Part shown: positions 35,513 to 43,081 of the stretch, piece by piece
How the letters are laid out: each line of letters opens with the position of its first letter
Position numbering within the stretch: the first letter of the stretch is position 1
DNA from: Secundilactobacillus folii
Lineage (GTDB): Bacteria > Bacillota > Bacilli > Lactobacillales > Lactobacillaceae
NCBI RefSeq assembly: GCF_009720675.1
Contig: NZ_WNJO01000002.1
Coordinates: forward strand, 1 to 64,000
Length of the DNA stretch: 64,000 bases
Reading direction: 5' to 3'
Notes under the pieces: model-generated
The model's database searches: none
Seen by the model: only the letters and a program-made list of their open reading frames with translations
What the model was told of the DNA's origin: nothing
Made by a program: the position numbers and the translations under genes

Positions 35513-36208
35513 TTATTGGTGACTAATCCCTTTATATTTCCAGCCCCGAAATTTGAAAACGCGCCCTGTTTTAAAATGCTTAATATTTTCATCGAGAGCT
35601 AATTTTACAACCTTGCCCAATGCATAATTAAGTACGCCGGCGGCATCACCGCCAGCTCCGCCACCAGTAAGAGTCAGTAAAGCATACATCGCTACTGATA
35701 CAGCAGTATTTGCTGGTAGATTTTTTAGCCAATTTAGCCACTTGGCACTTAAATAAATATCAACATTACCTTTTTTAGCTGCCCCATGCCAAACTATTCT
35801 GGTTTTACCTGCTGACCGAGCGCTTACGATTAAAGCAGAGGGATCCAATACGGACATATAGGCTCTTTGAATGGAAATGTCTGAAACTATTGCAATAGTA
35901 TCATTGCCATCTTTTTCTACGTTCATAGAAGCTTTAATTTTTTGTTGAATCTGTTATTTTTGTGTCTCTGTTGCTGATTCTAACTTAGCTGAAATTAAAT
36001 TCCAAGCCTGATCCTCTGTTACTAAATATGGTGCTGCCCGCAGATCACTTCGCATAGCTGTAGATTCTGTATTTTTAGTAGCTGCTTGAGTTGTATCAGG
36101 TGTTGTAGCAGCATGAGCTTTTTGTACACTTACGCCTGATTCAATAATACCAGTACCTAGTAGTGCAGTAGCAAAAGCTAATGATGAATATTTAACAAAA
36201 GATTTCAT
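35513..36208 (-). pseudogene. Secreted-protein paralogue broken by one in-frame stop (module copy 2)
   Basis: The frame starts at the ATG at 36208 (AGGGAGAG upstream) with a signal peptide ending AHA-AT, and runs to a TAA at 35956-35954. The same frame continues without a gap as QIQQKIKAS... to the conserved WHGAAKKGNVDIYLSA and the tail FKTGRVFKFRGWKYKGISHQ. Aligned to the copy-1 protein, the TAA falls opposite a Gln, so one C-to-T change (CAA to TAA) explains it. An internal ATG at 35926 has no ribosome-binding site. The downstream membrane gene is intact. Confidence 0.75.
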
Positions 36209-36235
36209 AAGAAAAACTCTCCCTAAAGTTTGATG

Positions 36236-36305
36236 ACTAATACGTATTAGTGAGTTGCTGTTAACAACACTAGATTATACGTAAGTAGTTACTCTGGGGA
36301 GAATC
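36236..36305 (-). promoter_or_regulatory. Control region of mirrored module, copy 2
   Basis: Read on the minus strand: GATTCTCCCCA (36305-36295), TATAAT (36279-36274), TGTTGTTAACAGCA (36269-36256), and the perfect 16-bp palindrome ACTAATACGTATTAGT (36251-36236). The 5-bp gap between the two palindromes is the same as in copy 1. Confidence 0.65.
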
Positions 36306-36549
36306 GGAGTGCTTACCTACTGTTTTGACAACCATTAGTTGCACTAAATACAGGAAATTAGTAAATAGAAGTTGAATAAAAAGAACCTAAAACCAGTGGT
36401 TCAAAAGCATTCCTCACTACAGTTCGTCGCAGGACCGGCTAAACCTCTAGTCACTACTGTACCACCGTCCTTTACTGTACGAAATTTAAGCTCACGTAAA
36501 CTTATCAAATCTCATACCCTAGTAATGTCGCCCGACTTTCAAGTGATAC
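36306..36549. other. Degenerate region without a recognised gene
   Basis: A plus-strand open frame beginning with a TTG at 36372 (MNKKNLKPVVQKHSS...) has only a weak ribosome-binding site and runs into the IS30 fragment. I cannot decide whether it is real. The region probably holds decayed IS sequence. Confidence 0.3.
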
Positions 36550-36699
36550 CTATCCTATTACTGAAAGTCGCCGTAATTCGCGTGAAATCGTACTAGGACT
36601 TCGTTTCAACCGTAAGGTAATATTACGAATTGTGAGATGGCGTGAGTGCAAAACAAGAATACTTTCGCGCTCATCTAGTGTAAGATGATGATAGCTCAT
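36550..36699 (-). pseudogene. IS30 family transposase, N-terminal remnant
   Basis: About 50 codons encode the IS30 HTH start (MSYHHLTLDERESILVLHSR, then SPSTISRELRR), followed by a stop and unrelated sequence. The rest of the transposase is absent. It has a GGAG site and lies downstream of the candidate RNA terminator. Confidence 0.75.
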
Positions 36700-36870
36700 G
36701 ACGAGTACTCCTTTATGTTTTTCTTGGTCGTTAAACATTGTACCCGTCATGGGCTTTCTTTTGTTCAATTAGTGTTGCACTTAGATTATAAATTCGTCGT
36801 ATACAAAAAGAAGTATCAAAATGACCGTCGTAATTTTGACACTTCTACTTTAGGATATTTGACGAAGAGC

Positions 36871-37228
36871 CAAAAAAGAACCGCTCCCGATATCGTTATC
36901 AGGAAGCGGTTCTCCGTATCTAAACCGGTCGCAACTCTCGCGACCCTTCGTACCTGTAGAAGGTTATCGACCAATTTCTTGTAAATCTTGGATCTTAACC
37001 ACTGGGGTTCGTACTCTCGTCGGCTCGAGGTTACCCGCCGAACACCGATTCTATCTCCTGTTATTCGACGCCTCAATTCTACTTCTAGCAGCCCAACAAG
37101 GAAACAGCCTATTACCCATTTGTTTCTACTCACAATTCGATTGGTCTAGCATCACTAAGCATCGAACTGTTGTTGCTTCACAGCAACGATACTACTCATA
37201 AATCTAATTGGTCTTATCTAACCTTCCA
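36871..37228 (-). ncRNA. Candidate structured RNA, about 355 nt, unknown class
   Basis: A promoter (TTGAAA, 17 nt, TATTAT at 37262-37234) and a strong terminator (GAACCGCT/AGCGGTTC stem with six T, 36912-36872) bound a segment with no plausible gene. Inside are several stable hairpins on the minus strand: GGTCGC/GCGACC (36946-36928), GGTTA..GATCCAA / TTGGTC..TAACC, TCGGC/GCCGA, and GTTGCT/AGCAAC. The sequence is more GC-rich than its flanks. I could not match it to RNase P, tmRNA, 6S, SRP, T-box or a group II intron. Two 22-nt direct repeats (37126-37147 and 37192-37214) sit near its 5' end. Confidence 0.45.
36872..36912 (-). terminator. Terminator of the candidate RNA
   Basis: An 8-bp perfect stem (plus two more pairs across a bulge) followed by six T on the minus strand. 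Confidence 0.75.
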
Positions 37229-37233
37229 ACATT

Positions 37234-37262
37234 ATAATACCTGAAAATGTAACCGATTTCAA
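37234..37262 (-). promoter_or_regulatory. Promoter of the candidate RNA
   Basis: TTGAAA (37262-37257), 17-nt spacer, TATTAT (37239-37234), overlapping a perfect TATAAT (37236-37231). Confidence 0.6.
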
Positions 37263-37312
37263 GCAAAATGAACTGTTTTTACCCGCGGATTTTCAAGAAA
37301 TTATATCGGCTT

Positions 37313-37337
37313 AAAAGCCTTGATCTCATAGGCTTTT
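37313..37337 (-). terminator. Terminator of cls
   Basis: AAAAGCCT / AGGCTTTT around a 9-nt loop, directly downstream of cls and upstream of the RNA promoter. Confidence 0.65.
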
Positions 37338-37379
37338 ACAACACCATCTTCAATTTAACTCCAATCATCTAGCCACCAC

Positions 37380-38834
37380 TCACAAAATCGGCGACAGTAG
37401 CCGGCAAAAACTTTGCTTAAAGCGCAGATATAACGATTGCTCATCAAACATTTTGGCCGTTATCAACCGACTCAGCCGCTGATCTTCTTCAAATAATTTA
37501 GCCAACTGTGTCGTGATTTTTTCATCATAGATAAAGGCGTTGACTTCAAAATTCAGTTTGAAACTGCGGTAATCCAGATTTGCCGACCCGACAGAGGATA
37601 GCCGATCATCAACCACCATCGTCTTTGAATGCATAAAGCCACGTTCATAATAGTAGATTTTAACCCCAACTTTAGCTAATTCATGGGCATAATACTGAGT
37701 CGCCCGGTAAACGAACGGGTGATCCGGCATGTGCGGAATCATAATTCGAACGTCAACTCCGGCCATGGCTGCAATTCGCAATGCATCCATCACGCTATCA
37801 TCAGGGATCAGATACGGGGACTGTATCCAGACACGCCGTTTAGCCGTCTGAATCAAACGGATATAGCCCATTTTGATCTGCTGCATTTCCGAATCAGGGC
37901 CACTGCTAACGATCTGCATATTCGTATCGCCCTTCACACGTGTCAGTGGAAAATACCGCTGTTCAATATGGTCGGAGGGTAGTAACCCATTTGAAGCGGT
38001 GGCGTTCCAGTCTAAAATAAAGCGACCCTGAAGACCGAAAACGGCTGAGCCGGTAATTCGTAAATGGGTATCACGCCAGTAGCCAAACTTTTTATGCCGT
38101 CCTAGGTACTGATCACCGATGTTAAAACCGCCAACGTAACCAATTTTGCCATCGACCACGACAATCTTACGGTGGTCACGAAAGTTCAAACGAAAATCGG
38201 TAAAGGCCGAGCGCGCCAGAAACGGTTCAGCGTACCCACCAGCTTGTAGTAGGGGCTTGAAAAAAGAGCGGTACGTTCCCAAGGAGCCAAAGGGGTCATA
38301 AATTACCCGAACCTCGACTCCGGAACGGGCCTTTCGTACCAGTAAGTTGCGAATCTGATTGCCGATCTGATCGTCATAAAAGGTGTAAAATTCAACGTGA
38401 ATACTACTTTGTGCTCGCTCCATATCCTCAATCATTTCGTGGAAGAGCTGCTGGCCATCCGCCAAAATCTTAACCCGATTTTTTCGAGCTAGAAACGCGT
38501 GATTTGCATTTTGAAACATTGTCACCATTGATTTGACGGAATTAGAAACCAAGTCCGCGGGCAGGTCTTCATTCCCAATGGCTTTTCGTTGCTCAGTCAG
38601 CAGTTCATCCAGTTGAAGCTGAACGTCACTTTTAACTTTAAATAATTTATCTTTAGGCAACTGCCGTCCTAAAAAGGCGTAGATCAAAAACCCAACTACG
38701 GGCAGTAGAAATAACACCAGTAACCAGGCCCAGATGGCAACGATATCTCGACGTTGCCTAAAGATAATAATAATTGCTAAAATAACGTTGATGACATAGA
38801 TACCTTCACCAATCATTGTCATCGTAATTTGCAT
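37380..38834 (-). CDS. cls: Cardiolipin synthase (PLD superfamily)
   Basis: Joins two phosphatidylglycerol molecules into cardiolipin at the membrane. The 484-aa product has two N-terminal TM helices (about residues 8-28 and 35-55), then two PLD HKD motifs: HRKIVVVDGKIGYVGGFN (first, about residue 220) and HSKTMVVDDRLSSVGSANLDYR (second, about 400). Both catalytic His-Lys-Asp sets are complete. The ATG at 38834 lies behind GGGAG. Monocistronic. Confidence 0.95.
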   Translation of the reverse strand: MQITMTMIGEGIYVINVILAIIIIFRQRRDIVAIWAWLLVLFLLPVVGFLIYAFLGRQLPKDKLFKVKSDVQLQLDELLTEQRKAIGNEDLPADLVSNSVKSMVTMFQNANHAFLARKNRVKILADGQQLFHEMIEDMERAQSSIHVEFYTFYDDQIGNQIRNLLVRKARSGVEVRVIYDPFGSLGTYRSFFKPLLQAGGYAEPFLARSAFTDFRLNFRDHRKIVVVDGKIGYVGGFNIGDQYLGRHKKFGYWRDTHLRITGSAVFGLQGRFILDWNATASNGLLPSDHIEQRYFPLTRVKGDTNMQIVSSGPDSEMQQIKMGYIRLIQTAKRRVWIQSPYLIPDDSVMDALRIAAMAGVDVRIMIPHMPDHPFVYRATQYYAHELAKVGVKIYYYERGFMHSKTMVVDDRLSSVGSANLDYRSFKLNFEVNAFIYDEKITTQLAKLFEEDQRLSRLITAKMFDEQSLYLRFKQSFCRLLSPIL

Positions 38835-38921
38835 ACAATTCTCCCTCTTGATCCGAGTATGATACCATTGAGGAAATTATAGCACACGCATCATCATTCA
38901 CTTTGAGAAAGGAAGTCCCAA

Positions 38922-39077
38922 ATGTTTACTTCACTCGCCCCAGCTCTCTATGGTATCCATGGCGTTGGAACCTTTCGTATCTTCCACTGGTTATTCCGGG
39001 AAAATCCAGTGGTCGGTTTCGGCTTTTTGCTGGCTATTATCCTCTACGGTATTTATCGGTATAATAATCGTCGTTAA
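38922..39077 (+). CDS. Small membrane protein, 51 aa
   Basis: A short gene with a good AGGAAG site 6-7 nt before the ATG. The product starts MFTSLAPALYGIHGVGTF, has one TM helix (about residues 29-44) and ends with the basic tail YRYNNRR. It is divergent from cls with 87 bp between starts and ends just before a 26-bp perfect hairpin. Function unknown; the small size keeps it below common gene-calling limits. Confidence 0.6.
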   Translation: MFTSLAPALYGIHGVGTFRIFHWLFRENPVVGFGFLLAIILYGIYRYNNRR

Positions 39078-39108
39078 AACAAAATGGAGGCTTCACGGCT
39101 AAAGAACC

Positions 39109-39166
39109 ACAAGGGCTGTCACGGACAAAACTTCAACATGGAAGTTTTGTCCGTGACAGCCCTTGT
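39109..39166. terminator. 26-bp perfect hairpin, bidirectional terminator
   Basis: Arms 39109-39134 and 39141-39166 are exact reverse complements around the 6-nt loop AACATG. It sits between two convergent genes. The arms contain GGGCTGTCACGGACAAAACT, loosely like the ends of repeat family 1. Confidence 0.75.
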
Positions 39167-39236
39167 TTGATCTAATTCAGTCCTTGAATTACGAGCCAGG
39201 AAACACTGTTAATCATGCCTCAACGCTCAAGTTTTT

Positions 39237-40340
39237 TTAATAAACGGTCGTCGAAACTAAAACTTCAGGATGATGATTACTCAATAGGTACCCATGACCA
39301 GATGCATCATAGGCTAAGCCCTCCGTTTCACGCTTCGGTGTTAGACCGGACCATTCGAAGGAGCCGTTTGACAAAGAGCCATGACCATTTAACCGTTTAG
39401 CGGGGAAACTGGCGATCGAATCATCAGAAACGAGGTATAAACGCGCTCGCTTCGGATTATAGCCCATACTTTGAAGCCGTGTACCAGGCATCCGTCTAAG
39501 AATTTGGTTAGTGCGCCTGAAGACGACGTGATGCGGGGAAATTTTACCCTTAAAGATATTGGCACCATCACCTGGATTATCCCAGAAGTAAGCACTGCCG
39601 TACTTGTCAAAGGTGAGTGTGTGGCCGCCATAAATCAAAGCTCCGTGAGACCTGAGGTGGAAACTGATTGCCCAAGTCGGTTGGAGGGTTTTGGCACTAA
39701 TATGTTGAATATAACCCGTCGATGAGACCGGAACCCGTGGCGCGCGTTCATTGTCTCGCCACATATATAAACCATGATTCTTCAAATTATAAGCTAATGA
39801 CTGACCATGACCCGTATCAAACAACCCACCCGCTTTAATTGCCTGTTGAATATTTCTTTGAAGCAGGGAATATTTACCATGGTGCTTAACGTAGGCTTGT
39901 CGAAGTTCAGTTGGTTTTTGGGTGACTCCTAACTGTTCCAGTCGCTTCATATTAAATCGCACGATTCGCCCGCGATTCTTCAACTTGGTGGGACAGTACA
40001 CAATATACATGTACCCACTCTTAGATAGGGCAATGGATTGCGGATTACCCCAAGCTTCATTGCTTTTACCAGGTTCTGGTAACAATAACCTACTCTTAAA
40101 CGTCACTTTTTTACCCGAAACAGCTTTTATTTGGTTCAACCCACGGCTGGACCTAACGTGAGCGTAACTTCTCGGTACCTTGACGTAGTGCACCTTGGAA
40201 TCATTGACCATCCGTGATCGGTGCCAAATCAAAGCTGACGATCGTTGGTGGTAGACTTTCGCCGAAGCTGTCACCCCTACTGACAGCCCCAGTGTCAAGC
40301 TCGTGACCAGACCCACGACTCCCAAAATCAAACGTTTCAT
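39237..40340 (-). CDS. Secreted protein of unknown function, 367 aa
   Basis: A signal peptide is clear (KRLILGVVGLVTSLTLGLSVGVTASA, cleavage near residue 27). The mature part has repeated beta-strand-like units (GNPQSIALSKSGYMYIVY, GHGQSLAYNLKNHGLYMW, GHTLTFDKYGSAYFWDN, RLQSMGYNPKRARLYLVSDD, ETEGLAYDASGHGYLL), which suggests a beta-propeller. No sortase or anchor motif. The ATG at 40340 lies behind GGGAGGAG. Lactobacillar extracellular protein of unknown role. Confidence 0.8.
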   Translation of the reverse strand: MKRLILGVVGLVTSLTLGLSVGVTASAKVYHQRSSALIWHRSRMVNDSKVHYVKVPRSYAHVRSSRGLNQIKAVSGKKVTFKSRLLLPEPGKSNEAWGNPQSIALSKSGYMYIVYCPTKLKNRGRIVRFNMKRLEQLGVTQKPTELRQAYVKHHGKYSLLQRNIQQAIKAGGLFDTGHGQSLAYNLKNHGLYMWRDNERAPRVPVSSTGYIQHISAKTLQPTWAISFHLRSHGALIYGGHTLTFDKYGSAYFWDNPGDGANIFKGKISPHHVVFRRTNQILRRMPGTRLQSMGYNPKRARLYLVSDDSIASFPAKRLNGHGSLSNGSFEWSGLTPKRETEGLAYDASGHGYLLSNHHPEVLVSTTVY

Positions 40341-40452
40341 AAATATGCTCTCCTCCCAAAACATTTTGAAATATGTATCTATAATAGGTCAGTTTTGTCA
40401 CAACCTTCAATAGAATCTTAAAAAATTTTTAAATCTTTTTTATTAGAAATGC

Positions 40453-40496
40453 AAAAAGAGCCACTTAACTGTCAAATTATGACAGAAAAGGACTCT
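40453..40496 (-). terminator. Terminator of the nuclease gene
   Basis: AGAGTCC.../...GGCTCT with an inner CTGTC/GACAG stem, ending in TTTTT on the minus strand. Confidence 0.65.
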
Positions 40497-40501
40497 GAAA
40501 T

Positions 40502-41320
40502 TTACTGCGTCGCACTTATACTCGTAGAGTGACCAGATGTGTAATCGATTTTGACACCAGGTTGAACGTTGAAAATATATACGTTGAAACGAATCTCACT
40601 GCTGCCAACTGATTGAGCCTGCATTTGGACCCCTCTTGCTAACAGTTCCTGACTTCTAAAGACCGGTGTGACACGATAACGAACATAGTCAGTCGGGTGA
40701 GCTTTCAGATAAGTTGCAATCTCAGTTTCATAGTCTTCCATACCTGGTGAATTAAGCGACCGCGTGCCTGTCATCAAATTTTGGGGATTATTATTTTGAC
40801 CGGTCAGCTGGTATCCAATCAAGTGGCAGCGATTATACAACCAATCCGATTCACCATGATACCGAATTCGCTTATTATGCCAACCGGTTGGATCAATATA
40901 TAAACGCTCACGCTGCGCATGGGGCATCAGTGATTTGCCAAGTAACGCATCGGCTCCCGTAACCCGATTATACTGGTCCAGATCATGATACTGCTGCCAG
41001 GGACCCTTGGCCGTACTCAAATCATCCTCACTAAACCCCGGATGATTATGATTAACCATCACCACTTGCTGACCATGGTAACTCAGACGAGCCAACTGGG
41101 TAGTTTTGGTGATGGTCTCGTTTTCAGTTGACCTCCCCTTCCCAAGAAAGGAAGAAATAATAGCTGAAGCTCTATTTTGCAGGGTTGTTTGACTAGTCGA
41201 CTGATCAGTTGGACTCCGTTTTGAGCGCTCGTTATTTTCAGTCGTTGATACCCCAACGAGGACAGCAATCGCAATCACTAGCCACGTCAAAACCGGTTGA
41301 CGGCGGCGTCTTCTTGGCAT
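40502..41320 (-). CDS. DNA/RNA non-specific endonuclease, membrane anchored
   Basis: A 272-aa protein with a very basic start (MPRRRRRQ) and one TM/signal-anchor helix (residues 10-24). The extracellular domain carries the DNA-entry nuclease core: YNRCHLIGYQLTGQNNNPQNLMTGTRSLNSPGM, where the usual DRGH reads NRCH and the Asn-rich metal site follows. Related enzymes (EndA/NucA types) degrade DNA at the cell surface, in uptake or nutrition. ATG behind GGGAGTGGAG. Monocistronic. Confidence 0.87.
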   Translation of the reverse strand: MPRRRRRQPVLTWLVIAIAVLVGVSTTENNERSKRSPTDQSTSQTTLQNRASAIISSFLGKGRSTENETITKTTQLARLSYHGQQVVMVNHNHPGFSEDDLSTAKGPWQQYHDLDQYNRVTGADALLGKSLMPHAQRERLYIDPTGWHNKRIRYHGESDWLYNRCHLIGYQLTGQNNNPQNLMTGTRSLNSPGMEDYETEIATYLKAHPTDYVRYRVTPVFRSQELLARGVQMQAQSVGSSEIRFNVYIFNVQPGVKIDYTSGHSTSISATQ

Positions 41321-41433
41321 CTACTCCACTCCCTAAAAAAGATACTTTTTATTCTAACAGGAAACGTGTGTTCGATATAGTCTTGACTTTTTAGGAGAAT
41401 TAAGAATTATTGCTAAACTTTTCATCGAGGTAC

Positions 41434-41477
41434 AAAAAGAGCTGTCCCAGATCAGATTACTGACCTCGTACAGCCCT
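41434..41477 (-). terminator. Terminator of the AP2-like gene
   Basis: AGGGCTGT and ACAGCTCT flank an imperfect stem that runs into TTTTT on the minus strand. Confidence 0.55.
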
Positions 41478-41542
41478 CATTAATCATCAAAGTGCAATCG
41501 CCAACGCAATATCGTTAACGGAAAAATTGCATTTACTAAAAA

Positions 41543-42013
41543 CTACTCGACCTGATTCTTTTTAAAATACCGTTCTTCGGCCTGCTGCCTTAAGGCAACG
41601 GCCTCATCGAATGAATGTGTCGCACGGTTTAGCACATAGCGGCCATGATACATGAGACGGGCAATGTAAGTTTCTGATTTTTTATCAAAAGAAACGCCAA
41701 TGACACCTGTATGATTGCGCTTTGAACGAATAATTGACGAGTATCCGACCCCGTCTTCATTGACCAGCGCACCGCCTTGAGCCTTCAAAAACCGTTCGTT
41801 GGTTCTGGCATTTTGACGTGATACCTCACGCCGAAGGCAACCGCAACTTCGCGTAATCCCCTTGCGTAGAGCATAACCTTCGACGACCACGTGATTCCCA
41901 CAATCACAGACACAGTTCCAGCAAACATTACCGTTTCTAGCGACCGTGTCCGCCCTGTTTTGAACCACCAATCTGCCAAATCGTTGATTAGTTAAATCGA
42001 TACAATGACTCAT
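41543..42013 (-). CDS. AP2-domain-like protein with N-terminal Cys motif, 156 aa
   Basis: The N-terminal part (RFGRLVVQNRA, then WNCVCDCGN, VVVEGYALRKGITRSCGCL) is a putative zinc-binding fold with five Cys. The C-terminal part (TGVIGVSFDKKSETYIARLMYHGRYVLNRATHSFDEAVALRQQAEE) resembles the AP2 DNA-binding domain of phage and homing-endonuclease proteins. No HNH catalytic core is present. Standing alone, it may be a domesticated phage protein. ATG at 42013 behind AAGGGAAGG. Confidence 0.75.
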   Translation of the reverse strand: MSHCIDLTNQRFGRLVVQNRADTVARNGNVCWNCVCDCGNHVVVEGYALRKGITRSCGCLRREVSRQNARTNERFLKAQGGALVNEDGVGYSSIIRSKRNHTGVIGVSFDKKSETYIARLMYHGRYVLNRATHSFDEAVALRQQAEERYFKKNQVE

Positions 42014-42372
42014 GAAAAAACCTTCCCTTCCTAGATATCAGAATTCCCCCAGTGTCCGTTTGGAATTTTCAGACTTTGTACTTGCTGATATTTGTCATCC
42101 CATTTACGCCCATATTATACTATCGATTTTTTACTCCGTGTCTCCCAATTTTTAGTAAAAAATTTGAAAAAATGGAGATCGAAAATGAATTTACCACTGC
42201 GAATTTGCCATCTTAATCAAGCTCAGAGATTTAACTTTAATTTACCTACCCCGATAAAGTCCGCCATCATAAGCCGTCAGGCAGACATGCTTGCTTGATT
42301 CCAGACCCACCCCTTGCGTTGCACCTACTTGCCCTGCTATACTCTATTCACAAAACTATGAGGTGATCAATT
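42014..42372. other. Intergenic region, possible 37-codon ORF
   Basis: About 360 bp. A short plus-strand frame at 42185-42298 (MNLPLRICHLNQ...) has GGAG upstream but no other support. Otherwise nothing recognised. Confidence 0.3.
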
Positions 42373-42927
42373 ATGAAAACAACCCGGACAAGGGCATTGC
42401 TACTGAGTCTTGTTGCGGTTTTAGCGATCTTTTTAACGGCCTGTGGCAACCAGCCATCGTCAAAGAAAACCGATGAGTCTGCCAGCTTTAAAAACGAGCC
42501 AACTACAACTAAGCACACAGACGTCAAATCATCCGTGCTTTCTGGCGACGGGTTCTGGTACCTTGCTGGTAAAATCAACCACAAGAGTAATTCTGGTGTC
42601 GAAGCTATCGCCTTTGATAAGTCTTCTGATAAAGCAACGATGTACAACGTTAATAAATTCTATAAATCATACGCGGCAGCTAAAAATGCTAAAGCCTTGA
42701 ACAAAGAAGGCACCGTTAAGTACACTTTTACGAAGAACAATAAAAACCAGACCGTGATCAAGTTAGCTGGCAAACTCTCTGGTATTCAGATGACCCAAAC
42801 CGTCACGGTCAAGGACACCACTAAGGGAACTAACAAAGCGACGAAGTTACACATGAGCGGTTACAAGGCTGTCCGTGACGTTGATATGGACAAAACCAAT
42901 GCTGTCTTTGTCGAAACTAATCAATAA
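42373..42927 (+). CDS. Lipoprotein of unknown function, 184 aa
   Basis: The lipobox LTAC (Cys at residue 24) follows a basic start and a hydrophobic core, so the protein is lipid-anchored outside the membrane. The mature part is Lys/Thr/Ser-rich: a flexible linker (residues 27-55), then a compact domain (FWYLAGKINHKSNSGVEAIAFDKSS...). ATG behind GAGGTGATC. Ends at a hairpin terminator (42974). Confidence 0.82.
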   Translation: MKTTRTRALLLSLVAVLAIFLTACGNQPSSKKTDESASFKNEPTTTKHTDVKSSVLSGDGFWYLAGKINHKSNSGVEAIAFDKSSDKATMYNVNKFYKSYAAAKNAKALNKEGTVKYTFTKNNKNQTVIKLAGKLSGIQMTQTVTVKDTTKGTNKATKLHMSGYKAVRDVDMDKTNAVFVETNQ

Positions 42928-42973
42928 TTAGTGATTCCATTCAGGATTTAACCCCACATGCATATACAGAATT

Positions 42974-43014
42974 AATGGCGATAGATTCCCAATCTAAAGG
43001 GATTTGTCGCCATT
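42974..43014 (+). terminator. Terminator of the lipoprotein gene
   Basis: AATGGCGA..ATTCCC / GGGAT..TCGCCATT stem followed by ATTAT. Confidence 0.6.
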
Positions 43015-43081
43015 ATTATGCCGTCAAACACCCTCTTTTAGGGTATAATCAATTCTGAAGATCCCTAAAGGAGGCGCGGAT

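Noticed and set aside
36372-36596. 74-codon plus-strand frame
   Set aside because: Weak start, runs antisense into the IS30 remnant, no recognisable family.
36816-37133. 105-codon minus-strand frame inside the candidate RNA
   Set aside because: It starts without a ribosome-binding site, encodes an Arg-rich low-quality protein, and passes through strong hairpins and the terminator.
37126-37214. CRISPR-like repeat-spacer
   Set aside because: Only two imperfect repeats, no third unit and no cas genes.
36871-37228. RNase P RNA, tmRNA, 6S RNA or group II intron identity for the candidate RNA
   Set aside because: The hallmark conserved segments of each (for example GAGGAAAGTCC of RNase P, or a domain V) are absent by eye.
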